DNA of 64,000 nt from Vitellaria paradoxa (Eukaryota > Streptophyta > Magnoliopsida > Ericales > Sapotaceae), in contig CM034241.1 of assembly GCA_019916065.1 (NCBI GenBank), forward strand, positions 22,955,541 to 23,019,540, given 5' to 3'. The notes beneath the pieces were generated by a model, which made no database searches, was not told the DNA's origin, and saw only the letters and a list, made by a program, of their open reading frames with translations. The position numbers and the translations under genes are program-made. This document shows, in pieces, positions 53,693 to 64,000 of the stretch (its first letter is position 1; each line of letters opens with the position of its first letter).

Positions 53693-54285
53693 TGTCACAC
53701 CCCGAATTTCATAACCCAAGCACGTGAATAAAAGATAATAATAACATTTTAACAACTTCTCCTATCATTCGTCAGAGCCAACACCACACATTATGGAGCA
53801 AGGAATATAAAAATAATAAAACTAAACTTTAAATTTAAATAAATGCCTTAGTCAAAATTAACTAGGCAACAAAGCTCCAAAACTACTCCAAACAATCTCT
53901 CAGAATTAAACAATTAACCTATTACCTTACAAACGGAGGTTTATTAAAATCCACTAAAAAATTCCTCTAAAATCTAAAATAATTTCATAAAATAAATAAA
54001 GTTTCAAATCATATGCTCAGAAGGCCCAGCACTTAACTCAAAATCATTACCTACATCACAAGCTGTAAGGGGTTTAGCACTAATACCACGTGTGCTCAGA
54101 ACTCTAATAATATTATAAATGCAGTAGTAATGTCCTAGCATGCCACTAAGTGAAATAATTATGCACAAATAGCAATTTCAAACAAGAACTTCAATTTATT
54201 CATCAATTTATCTTTTCATTACCATTAATTGCCTTGTAGCACTACATAACACATTAAAGAAAATAAATTGATTTCTAGGTACTGC

Positions 54286-54400
54286 TGCTTGGTTGTCCCG
54301 TTAGAAATAAGACCCAACCAATATACATCATCCTTCGATATCTGCTTGGTTGTCTCGTAGAAACAAGACTCAACCAATATACACCATCCTTCAGTGTCTG
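54286..54400. repeat. 57-58-bp tandem repeat, two copies
   Basis: Units at 54286-54343 and 54344-54400 start TGCTTGGTTGTC and share CAACCAATATACA.CATCCTTC. Located inside the 2.2-kb LTR. Confidence 0.75.
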
Positions 54401-55611
54401 CTTTCTAGACCGAAGTCTTAGGAATATGATATGCCACCCTTAGGCATCTGCTCGTTCGTAGATTACTAGCCTACTGGAATCGATAACCAACCCTGCGCGG
54501 GTTTCGGGACTTTCGACCCTTGGGTACGTATACCTGATATTTTCAGTACCCTAAATCCAAACAAAACGCATCCACTTTCATTTTAAACAAACATCAAATA
54601 AAATCTTTATTTAAATTCATATTTATTAATCCTTATGAATTCATCATAATATTTTAAATAATCCGTAAACCTCAACACGTAAATAATAATAACCATAATT
54701 ACCGAAGAATCACAGCACAACAAATTACCAAATTTGTTTCTTACAATTAATGCAAAATCTTTCAAAACAAACTAACATGTAAAGACAAAATTCACAAAAA
54801 GACAAACTATCATATAAGGACAAAGTCAAAGTTTCTTTGCTTTATTCATTTAATGGCTATGTTGGACACCTAATTTCCACACCTTTAACATATATATGTA
54901 TATAAAGTAATAATATGTATACCATCCAATCGTGGAAGACTTCAAATATATATAATAGAAATTTTTGCCTTCTAGTAGCCAAGCAAATCTGGGAACTCAA
55001 TACAATTCAAGTTTACCAACTAAAAAAATATAAATAAGTAAATAAGTAAATAAATAACAAGTGAACCTTATATTCCAATCAATCACGTCATGAGTTTAAA
55101 GGAAAAAAAAAAGATCTAATCAATCATATGTTCACAACAATAAAAATCTGATGAGTCTAATATATATATTTACATATATATATATATATATCATTATATT
55201 CATATCACCGAATTGTATGAGGAATAATCAATTAATACACATATATGTGTTGTTAATTACAATACAAACTCACAGGTCATTCGCCCAGAAATAAATAATA
55301 TTTATACATATATATGCATCACTTTTAAAAGTTTCGCCCCTTACCTCAAATTAAATTTGCAGAAAGAACACCCAAGTCGAAACAAAACCCAAAACTCAAT
55401 CAGCAGATCAGACTAAGATCACCGCGGCCATCAAGAAGCTGGTAATCTCCACAGCATTCACATTAAATTTTTTTTTCTCCTCTGCCGCCACTACCCCTTA
55501 TCTTTTCTTTCTCTCTCCTCTCTCTCTCTCTTCTCTCTCTCTCTCTTTAACCCTTTAACTTTACTGCTGAAGAACGTATGTTATATATATATATATATAC
55601 ACGTATACCTA

Positions 55612-55762
55612 AACTAGCTATTAGTTGGTAAAATTCTAATGGAAAAGGATTAGAATTCAAATTAAACTAGACTTCCAACTCCATGTACTCACTATTAGTT
55701 GGTAGAATCCTAATTGAAAAAGGATAAGAATTCAAATTAGACTAGACTTCTAATTTCATGCA
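55612..55762. repeat. Duplicated 75-bp block
   Basis: CTATTAGTTGGTAAAATTCTAAT..TAGACTTCCAACTCCATG is repeated with changes, the second copy beginning near 55690 and ending TAATTTCATG. Two copies inside the 2.2-kb LTR. Confidence 0.7.
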
Positions 55763-55889
55763 TCACAATAAAAATTGAATTTAATTTATGTCTCCAAAAA
55801 TTTAAATCAATAAAATTTTATTTTTACCAAATTAAATATTAATTAACAATTAATCAAAGCATTAAAATTCTGAGTCATCACATACATGC

Positions 55890-56885
55890 ATACGTAACAG
55901 ACCGAGTATAAGGTTTGCTGGCTGTTGGAAGGTTGAATTCAGAGGTTGAGTTCTTCTTACTCTTCCCTATTTTGGATAGAAAGATTAAGAAAATTGGTAG
56001 TTGAAGAGTTTAGATTACTTCGAGGGAAATCTTAACCTCTGAGGTTAGACAAGCCAACACAATTAAGCAAAATGAAATCTGGTTCCATTCCTCTGTAACG
56101 TCCAATATATACAAAGACCCAAATAAATAAAAGAAATACAACAATAACTCCTACAAACCAGCAGTTAAGTACTAACTGCTATTTAGACTCCTAGTGGACC
56201 AAACTAACTCCTACTTTTCTGAAAGTGCAACTTAGTGGACCAAAACTAACTCCTACTTATCTGAAAATGCAACAAAGACTTAACAAATTGAGTAACCACC
56301 TGTAACCATCACTTTAACTCACTCAAAGACAAATAGCGAGACACAACTGATAAGAGTGTAACATTCCTTCCCCCCTAGAGAAACACCCTTGTCCTCAAGG
56401 GTTGCATCTGGGTTACCGCAGACGAAAGTCTTCCAAGTCTTCCCCATGTGGCATCAGCTTGGTGACAAACCTTGCCAGTGCACTAAAACCTCTCCTTTCT
56501 CCTCTTCTTGCGTTCGATCCACTATTGCTTGAGGATGGGAGCAAGTGAGCCATCTTCTTGCTGGATTGTAGGCAAAGAATCTTGAACTGTAATGGAAGCG
56601 CCTATCTTTTTCTTAAGCCACGAACGTTGAAACACGGGAGGATTTTAGAGCCTCCGAGTAATTTAAGTTGTAAGCCACTTTTCCCAACTTCTCAATTAGT
56701 CAAAGGGACCATAAAATTTGGGAGATAACTTAAGATTCCTTCTAAAAGATAAGGATACTTGTCTGTAAGGTTGCAGCCTTAAATAAATAAAATCTCCCAC
56801 CTCACAATTACGATATGTTCTATTAGCATCCATTAAATTTCTTCATACGCTCTTGAGCCACAATAAGTTGGTCTCACTTCCAGCT
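55890..56885 (-). mobile_element. Ty3-gypsy 3' fragment (integrase end plus LTR)
   Basis: On the minus strand 56885 to about 56375 has integrase C-terminal traces (VGDFIYLRLQPYRQVSLSFR, then LKLSPKFYGPF, PPVFQRSWLKKK) and DATLEDKGVSLGGKE. This is followed by a purine tract (GGGGGGAAGGAA) and the LTR start TGTTACACTC at 56363, with the LTR running down to about 55890. Stops are present. Confidence 0.65.
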
Positions 56886-58370
56886 CTTGATACTAGTATT
56901 TAATTTTATTCTACTATTACTGTTGACAGAGTAATTTAAAAAAAACATAATAATTAATCGAGAATCCAAAATGATAAGGATACAAATTTCAAACAAAATA
57001 AAAAATTCAATTTATAAAAAATACACTATTCGTTTAAAAAAAATTAGATTAGCTATTGTCCCTAATTAAATAAAATTTTATTAGATAATTATAAATGAAG
57101 ATAGAATTTAAATAAAGTTTCAATATTCAATAGACAAAAAATTAAAAAGTTTAATAATAATGAAAAATTTAATAAAATCTAAAGAGTCATATTAAAAATC
57201 ACATTAAATAAAAATAAAATAAATTTTAAAGATTATATTTTGTAAAATTTATAAAATTTAAATAGAGTTTCAATATTCAATATATAGAAAAAATAAAAAT
57301 TTTCAGAACAATAAAAATTTTTATAAAATCTAAAAAGTTACATTAAAAACCACATTAAATAAAATAGAGCAAATTTTAAAAGTTATATTTTGTATTTTGA
57401 ACGGGCAAATTAAAAAATAAGTCAAATAAGAGAATTTCTACATGATATAATACAAAAAATTAAATATTACTAATAATAAAAAATATAATATAAATTTTAT
57501 TAACAATTATTATAAAACCTAAATAAAATCCAAAAAATTAGATCTTCTATATTTGAAATGATGGATTAAACAATAAGCTAAAAAATTTATAAACAACAAA
57601 TAATTTAATGTAAGTAACTCATCTAATAAAAATAAATGTCGTAATGAATATGAGCAGAACATTCAACAATTGAAAAATAACCATAAAACAGGTTTTCTAC
57701 CTAAATTTAATATATACAATGTTTAAATTTTAACAACAATAGAAAATATAATAAAATTTAAAAATATGTCCATAATCACATTAAAAATACAACAAAATTA
57801 AAAATTCATATATTGTATTTTTTAATGAATACATTAAAAATATAATAAAGACTAGACTTCCCTTGTAATACATTAAAAATTAAACTTTTATGGATAATAA
57901 AAAATAATAAAATTAAAATTTAATGTAACAATCACACCTAAAAAAATGAATAAAATTTAAAAAACTCAAATCTTACATATTTTAACAATTACGTTAATGA
58001 GAAAAAAAAACCAAACCACATATATTTAATGAATCAATTAAAAAAAAGTCAAAAATAAATATATAAACAAAAAATAATTTCAATATAAAAGAATATCATC
58101 TAATAAAAATAAATTTAGTAAACTCATCCTCATTCTTAATGACCCAAAAGAAACTAACAAACAATTACTCTTAATCATGTTAATAATAAATAAAAACCAT
58201 CATAATATAATTCTAACAAGTTTTTTTGGATGTAAATACTACTTTTTACATTTTTTAACTTGTTCTGTGCATTAAAATTTTATATGAATTTGTATTCTAT
58301 TTCAGATAGAAATATATTACCTAATATTTAATAGTAGTTAATCGAAATTGGCCAATTATTTATTAAACTA
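56886..58370. repeat. Very AT-rich degenerate tandem repeat
   Basis: A unit of about 145-150 bp is clear twice (about 57105-57250 and 57255-57400: TTTCAATATTCAATA, AATAAAATCTAAA.AGT, CACATTAAATAAA, TTATATTTTGTA). More diverged copies appear near 57700-57850 and 57860-58000. No coding potential. Confidence 0.6.
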
Positions 58371-58870
58371 AAGAAAAACAAAAAAATAAGATATTATATA
58401 ATAAATAAAAATGTAGATTAAATAAAAATATTAAGTGATACTAATCATATTCTAATTTGAATAGAATTGTGAATGAGGAGTAATTATGAACAATGCTAAT
58501 TTATTTTAGATTATATAATTATAAATTAAGACAAATTAAATCTTTATTTAGCAGGCCAATTTTTTTATTATTTTTTTAATAATAATATTTATTATTAAAA
58601 CCTTTATTTAACTGGGTAAATATTTTTTTGCATTATTTTGTTTAATAACAATAATAATTTATTATGTTTTAAATAATAATTTATTAAAATATAGAAAAAA
58701 TAATAAATGGTTTAAATAAAAATAAAAATAAAAAATAAGAAGTTATATGATAAATAGAAGTGTAGATTAAATAAATATATCAAGTGATATCCATAAACAT
58801 TCTATTTTGAATAAAATTAAAATTTGTGAATAAGTAGTAACTATGTAAAATATTAATTTCTTTATAAGAT
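58371..58870. repeat. Direct repeat about 345 bp apart
   Basis: 58371-58530 and 58715-58870 share ATAAATA.AA.TGTAGATTAAAT, AAGTGATA and GTGAAT.AG.AGTAA in the same order. AT-rich, non-coding. Confidence 0.6.
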
Positions 58871-58999
58871 GATTAAGATAACTATAATTAGGTGCAGTGT
58901 GTCACAATCATACACAAGTCACAATTATAACATAAGTTGGTCCTATATGGTGCAAGATAGTCATAAGTCATAATTAAGTATTATGTGTCGCAACCATAA

Positions 59000-59163
59000 T
59001 GCAACCCTGAGGGTTAGCTCAACTGGTAAGACATTGGGTTTGCTCCCTAGTAGTCATTAGTTCGAGTCACCTCAAGGCCACTAAAGGTTCACCCAGTTAT
59101 TAACTTCAGGATCTCCAAGGATTAGTTGAGGTGCGCGTAAGGTACCGTGAGATAAAAAAAAAA
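59000..59163 (+). mobile_element. tRNA-derived SINE
   Basis: Has A-box-like TTAGCTCAACTGG (about 59013-59025) and B-box-like AGTTCGAGTCA about 45 bp on. The body ends AAGGTACCGTGAGAT followed by a 10-base A run (59154-59163). GTCGCAACC and GTCACAACC on either side could be the target duplication. A head-and-tail layout like the intron 9 SINE, but a different sequence. Confidence 0.7.
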
Positions 59164-59189
59164 GTCACAACCTAAATTAGGTTTTACAT

Positions 59190-59191
59190 GG

Positions 59192-59227
<36 letters not shown>

Positions 59228-59235
59228 GTGTGTGT
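59190..59235. repeat. TA/TG microsatellite
   Basis: A run of TA dinucleotides (about 59194-59222) is followed by TG repeats (59225-59234). Confidence 0.85.
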
Positions 59236-59244
59236 ACATATAAT

Positions 59245-59405
59245 ATGATATGCTGTTCCTAATAGCATATTTAGTCCCATTTAAAATAATTAAAAAATAT
59301 AACCCACCCAAAGTCATCATTAGAAAATGCATATTTAGCTTGAATATATTGTTCCTGATAGCATATTCAAGCTATTTAAACAATTAAAAAATATGCATAA
59401 CTCCT
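59245..59405 (+). repeat. Two tandem copies of the 95-97-bp unit
   Basis: TGTTCCTAATAGCATAT at 59253 recurs as TGTTCCTGATAGCATAT at 59350, both followed by a TTTAAA..AATTAAAAAAT block. Related to 52975-53095 and, inverted, 61461-61560. Confidence 0.65.
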
Positions 59406-60342
59406 CCCTATTTAATTTCCTTAGCAACACGAGACCTCAACCAAAATAAGAAATACTTCTATTTTTTACTTTAATAGGAATGATAAAGATAAAATACCAA
59501 TTTAAGTTTTGATTGGACTTATTTACCAAGCTAGAAGGAAAATCATCATTGAGGATGTCAATTGTTTGCCTGACGACTTCTATTGAAGAGTTACAAATAG
59601 AAGTCCTGCTATTAATGACTTTTGATTTGATTTTATTAATTTAAATCTAGCTAAAATTAAATTAAAACTAAAATAATTTATGTTATTAAACTAAAATAAT
59701 TTTTAATAGATAATAATTACATATTAAAATTTTATTTTATTAATGGATTGAACTTAAGTAGTCATTTATTTATTTATTTATTTGTATCATCATATTTTTA
59801 TGTAGACATGTAAAAGTATATTTTAAATATAAGAGTATTAAAATTACTATTTTTATTTTTAAAAATAACAACGTATTTTGGATGATGAATTTATGAATTA
59901 TTAATAATTATTTTAATGAAACATTTTAATAAAATAAATCATTTGAAGAGGTAATTACTACTTATTAAAAATTTAATTTAATAAAACAAATTATTTTAAT
60001 AATAATAATTTTTTAATAGTAATTTTAATAAAATAAAATTTTATAGGTAATTATTTTCTATTAAAAATAATTTGTAATTTAATAAAATAAATTATTTTAA
60101 TCTTAATTTTAAAATTGGAATGGATATAATCAAGTGAAAAATTCGTTAATAGCAAGAATTCTAGCAAAGTTACAAGTATATAATAGAATTCATGTATATA
60201 ATTTCAGGTCGTTAGTGACTTTGCCTCTAATTTTGTAAATAAGTTTAATTAGAACTCAGATTAATATTTTATCTTTATCTTATCCATATTAGGGTAAAAA
60301 ATCTTGCCATGCCACAAACTGCACAAGAAACTCAATGAGTTG

Positions 60343-61460
60343 TGTTAAGGCTAAATTTGTAAATTAACAAATCCATGATCAAATAGAAGTGTCTGTACTT
60401 TAGACTTAGTATAGACTAAGATACCAGAGTCTTAAGTATTAGAATTCTAAAAAGCCTTAGAAAATCAAGTTTCCAAAAGGGGTAGAAGTCTTGAAGAGGT
60501 TGAAAATCAAGTTTTCAAAATGGTTAGCAGTTTTAAAGAGGTTGAAAATCAAGTTTCCAAAGTGGCTAGAAGTCCTGAAGAGATTCGGAATTGAATAATG
60601 TAGGAAGAACGCGGGAAGACTGCACTTGGCCGCGGGAAAAAGTCGAGAGAGATTAAGCCATGCGAGAAGGCCGCTCTGAGTCGCGGGAAGGCCGTGGAAG
60701 ACCGCTAGAAGGCCGCGGGTGCGCCCTTCTTGCGAGTTCCCGCGAGGTACCAGCGTGACAGCTTTCTGTTCTCAAATTTCAACACGATTTTGACCTCAAA
60801 GATGACGGATTCAGGCTTCAGCTAAAACATAAAAGTTGTAACCATTTGAGTCTTCTTTCCAATGCAAAAAGAATCAGGTCAATCCAAGTTGTGAGCGAAA
60901 AGATATAGTTTAAAACACTAATAGGGTATCAAGTTGGAACTTCAGCTACACACCACTTCAATAGCCCCAACCACCTTGGTTGTCTATAAATATCGTTTGG
61001 TGTTTTCAAGTTCAGAAAGACACGAAAAGAGAGACACACACCAAGAGAATACACATGAGATTATGAGCCTTAAAGATTGATCATTCTCTCCACAACTTAG
61101 CCAACACAGTTCGTGTTCAATCCGAAGGAGTTCGGATTTGAGGTTTGTGATCGCTATGGATTCAGCATGCTGAGAATTCAGCATTGTCATTGAGGAGTTA
61201 GTGTTGTGCCTTCAAGGAGTCAAAGGGCTTTTGCTAGAGGAGTTGGTGCATCGAGGAATCGAGCAAACGTCAACGAGAGTATAGAGTCGAGGAGTCGATC
61301 TATAGAGAGTTTGAGTTTGTAACCAACGTTCATTTATTCTAGTGAAAGTTTTGTTTGAGGTTTCCCTTTGTGGGTTTCCTCATTTCTTGTATATCTCACC
61401 TTCTATTGTTTGTGTGTGATTGATTGTTTGGAGATCCATAGCAATATATTCGAAATTTCA
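60343..61460 (+). mobile_element. Solo LTR, 1.1 kb, with GC-rich core
   Basis: Starts TGTTAAGGCTAAATT and ends TCGAAATTTCA, with flanks AGTTG/GGTTG (4 of 5 bases). CTATAAATATCG near 60983-60994 is a good LTR TATA box. The 3' part (GGTTTCCCTTTGTGGGTTTCC, about 61359) resembles the transcribed R-U5 of large copia LTRs. No internal domain lies on either side. Confidence 0.65.
60460..60586. repeat. 42-bp tandem repeat, three copies
   Basis: GAAAATCAAGTTT starts at 60460, 60502 and 60544, exactly 42 bp apart, with AGAAGTC.TGAAGAG at the end of each unit. Located in the solo LTR upstream of its TATA box. Confidence 0.85.
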
Positions 61461-61560
61461 GGTTGATATTCTTTTAAGTGTTTAAATAGGTTTAAATATA
61501 CTATTAGGAGCAGCATATTTAACCTAATTTACACTTCCTAATAATGACTTTTGTGCAGAC
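61461..61560 (-). repeat. Inverted copy of the 95-bp unit
   Basis: The complement reads GTCATTATTAGGAAGTG, then GCTGCTCCTAATAGTATATT and TATTTAAAC, matching the 59.25-kb unit in order. Confidence 0.6.
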
Positions 61561-62989
61561 TGATATTTTTTTTGATTGCTTAAATAGGCCCTAAATAGTG
61601 CCGACTCTAGTACAAAGCCAATAGAGCCATCGCTTTGGGCCCCCAAATTTGGAGGGCCCCTCATTTTTAAAACCCTTTATGCTATAGTTAAATGTTAGTA
61701 TATTTTTAACATACATTTTTGTACAATAAAGGCCCATTCTGAATGTTAAAAAAAAAAGAAATACAAAGAAAAACTACAGAGAAATGTAAAAGGCCTTCAA
61801 AATAAAATGAGGAAAAAAATGCTCACAAGAAGTCCCAATATAAATGAGAAGGAAAAAACCCACAAGAGAGAGGGAAGAAGGAAAAAAAAAAAAAGAAAAA
61901 GAAGAAGCAGACATCAATCTAAATGAGAAAAGGGCTAGCAAGGAAAGAGAAAAAAAAAAAGTCTCAATATAAATGAAAAAATAACATAATCAAAGCAGGA
62001 AGGTTAAAAGTCTTATAAGAAAGACCAAATATCTTATATGAAAGGCTAAAGGTCTTATAAGGAATGTCAAAAATCTTATACAACCATCTCTAACGTATAG
62101 AAGTCTAACCCTAACACTCTCTTTGCCTCTCTCCCCCTCCCTCTCTCTCCCTCTCTTTATCTCTCAATCTTTGTCAAAGTTTGAACTTTGAAACTAAAAA
62201 TACATTGGTAAAGGTTACAAGTACATCATCAATCAAATTCTTGAGGTAATATTTCCAAAAAAAAAAAGATTAATTTTTGTTTTATTTTTTTAAATGTATG
62301 AGTAGTTTGATTTTTTTTTTCTAACATATAACTTTCAAATGACTTCATTGACCAAAGGGGTTCAATCAAATACCGTCAGTTTCGTCAAGGCTTAGATTTA
62401 CACGAGGAATGTATAGCCCCCCTTTTTTTGTTTTAAAGACTTGTTTGTTTAACTTTATTTCTATATCTTTGTTTATATATATGATATTTGACGATTGTTT
62501 ATATATATGATATTGACGATTAACTTTGGTGGGAATCTGATTTGGGAAGTATTGTGAAGAAAATATTTTTTTATTTCTTTATTTTTATTCCAGTATATTA
62601 TTTGATAAATAACTAATTCAATTATTTTTTTATTCATATTGTAGATACTGTATCAAATTCAATTACTTATCGGCATCTACAATTTTCATAGTCCGACAGA
62701 AATAAATCAAGTTCTATTGTTCTATAGTCTAGTTTTTTTTTTTTTTTTTTATATTCCAAGCTTGTACTGTAATTTTTATAAATAGCGTTATTTTTGTTAA
62801 TAACTAATTTTAATTATACATAAAAAATAAGTCTACTAGAAAATACAAATCTGGTTATGCAAAACTTTAAAAAAGAGAGAGAGGAGAAGAGTAGAAAATC
62901 TAATACAATCTCAAAAAGAAACCCTTGACAAATTTGTTAGTAATAGTTAAAAAAAAAAAGATTTAGGTGAAAATTCTACAAATGACAAT
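61561..62989. other. Repeat-rich sequence without a recognised gene
   Basis: Near 61600-61665 TAGTGCCGACTCT..GGGCCCCCAAATTTGGAGGGCCCC resembles a worn hAT terminal region. There is a CT microsatellite at about 62105-62165 and a 27-bp duplication (TTGTTTATATATATGATAT) at about 62468-62520. No coding similarity. Confidence 0.4.
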
Positions 62990-64000
62990 TTAATGATTCT
63001 GTTATCCCAAATAGCAACACTAGAGGGGGTGAATAGGGTTGCTTAAAAATTTACAATAAAAATTTCAACCCTAAAACAAATATGTCAAATGAATATGAAA
63101 TGCACCAAACAATTATTCAATATTGTCAGTGAAGAGTGATAGTGCTAGTGTTTGCCAACAAATATAAAGAGAATGGAAGAGAAACAAACACAATCGATTT
63201 ATAGTGGTTCGGCTTCAAATGTTGCCTATGTCCACATCCCCAAGGCCTTCCTTGAGATTTCTCCACTATTCTTTGAAGAGCTTATTACCACTAGTTCCCA
63301 AGGTGCTAAAAACCTTTCCAAGTGATTTTATCCCCAAATCACTCACACAAGTCTCTCTCAAAGAAAGTATCTTATTTTGGTTCTACACTTGAACCAAAAC
63401 AAACAAGAGCTCACCCACCTCTCACAAATTAAAAGGGCTTAAATTTCCCTTTCTTATAAACAACAATGATGAGTTTAAAACTCAATCAAATCAAACAAGG
63501 AATATGGAAAGTGAAGGCACAAGTTGTGAAAAGAAATCACTTTATGTTGTAAATGTTAGGATTCTTAATTCTACTTTGTAAGCACTTCTTTCTTGCTTGG
63601 TTCTTCCCTTGAATCTAAGTTTGAGGCTCTATTTATAGATGAAAATCTGCAAATGGCCGTTACTAAATGAAAAGACACTTTTACCCTTGAAAGAAATTGA
63701 ATTTCCTTACTTCCAATGCTATTTTTCAGATTCGATTTCTGCCGATATATTTGTGACTGTTTTTTCACCCTCATACGTTCAAATCTGACATTGCCTCAGA
63801 GTAAGGACTTTGTATATGTATTAAGTCAGCTATCACATTCAAAGTTTAAGCTTCATCCAATAGTTAGATAGTCAGATATGGCTTCTGAACCGAGACCAGC
63901 TTCTGATAGCTTTTTCTGACATTCTAAATCGTGTTTCCAGTTTAAGCTTCTGTTTCACTATGATACTTTTAGAATTAGAAGAAATGTAAACTACAAAAGT
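62990..64000 (-). mobile_element. Partial LTR retrotransposon sequence running off the right edge
   Basis: Contains TTATAGTGGTTCGGC and CACATCCCCAAGGCCTTCC, stretches that recur in LTRs of large copia elements of many plants, and on the minus strand a TATA-like CTATAAATAGAGCC near 63628-63641. The other end lies outside the window, so size and class are open. Confidence 0.45.

Larger units (their letters stand above)
53693..55882 (+). mobile_element. Ty3-gypsy-type solo LTR, 2.2 kb
   Basis: Starts TGTCACACCCCGAATTTC, a start typical of long LTRs of Tekay/Del-like chromoviruses. It ends GAGTCATCACA, with TACTT/TACAT flanks (4 of 5 bases). No internal region or partner. A CT-rich tract (about 55498-55548) is inside. 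Confidence 0.65.

Noticed and set aside
54286..54400. CRISPR-like repeat
   Set aside because: Only two adjacent imperfect units without spacers, in a plant LTR.
59000..59075. A functional tRNA gene at 59.0 kb
   Set aside because: A- and B-box motifs are present but the sequence cannot fold a full cloverleaf with acceptor stem by eye, and it continues into a SINE body with an A tail.
60984..61190. 68-codon minus-strand frame
   Set aside because: Lies in the transcribed part of a plus-strand solo LTR and has no similarity.
62105..62165. CT-rich tract as a promoter of an unseen gene
   Set aside because: A simple microsatellite with no open frame downstream on either strand.

Overview
This window is nuclear DNA of a flowering plant, most likely a woody eudicot; the species cannot be fixed from sequence alone. 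It is AT-rich, spliceosomal (GT-AG) introns are obvious, and it is packed with plant LTR retrotransposons, MITEs and SINEs. It holds one real host gene. That gene lies on the minus strand and spans 9388-52501. I could rebuild all 15 coding exons with intact splice sites and reading frame (1737 nt, 578 codons plus stop). The product is the chloroplast signal recognition particle 54-kDa subunit (cpSRP54), with a transit peptide, NG GTPase domain, M domain and the ARRKR tail motif that binds cpSRP43.

Layout from right to left, following the gene. The promoter side (52.5-64 kb) is a repeat desert. It has a short stem-loop MITE about 210 bp upstream of the ATG, a 2.2-kb Ty3-gypsy-type solo LTR (53693-55882), a minus-strand gypsy 3' fragment (about 55.9-56.9 kb), AT-rich degenerate tandem repeats (57-58.9 kb), a tRNA-derived SINE (about 59.0 kb), a 1.1-kb solo LTR with a GC-rich core (60343-61460), and part of another LTR running off the right edge.

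The gene has five long introns, all swollen by transposons: intron 2 (8.0 kb, two copia remnants), intron 6 (4.1 kb, a foldback element), intron 8 (2.5 kb, a probable solo LTR), intron 9 (13.7 kb, a miniature LTR element, a SINE, MITEs and a mosaic of copia fragments) and intron 12 (10.2 kb, a copia nested inside another copia, a solo LTR and a Tourist-like MITE). The other nine range from 75 bp to 1.5 kb. About 96% of the 43-kb gene is intron, yet no exon shows a frameshift or stop.

Downstream of the gene (left side, 2.3-9.2 kb) is a tandem duplication of about 530 bp, split at its middle by an Athila-like Ty3-gypsy element that keeps only a decayed gag. The first 2.2 kb hold nothing I can assign. 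No rRNA, tRNA gene, CRISPR or bacterial-type feature is present. Every transposon reading frame seen is broken, so the only product expected to matter to the cell is cpSRP54. It pairs with cpSRP43 and the receptor cpFtsY to deliver light-harvesting proteins to thylakoids, and acts on chloroplast ribosomes during co-translational targeting.
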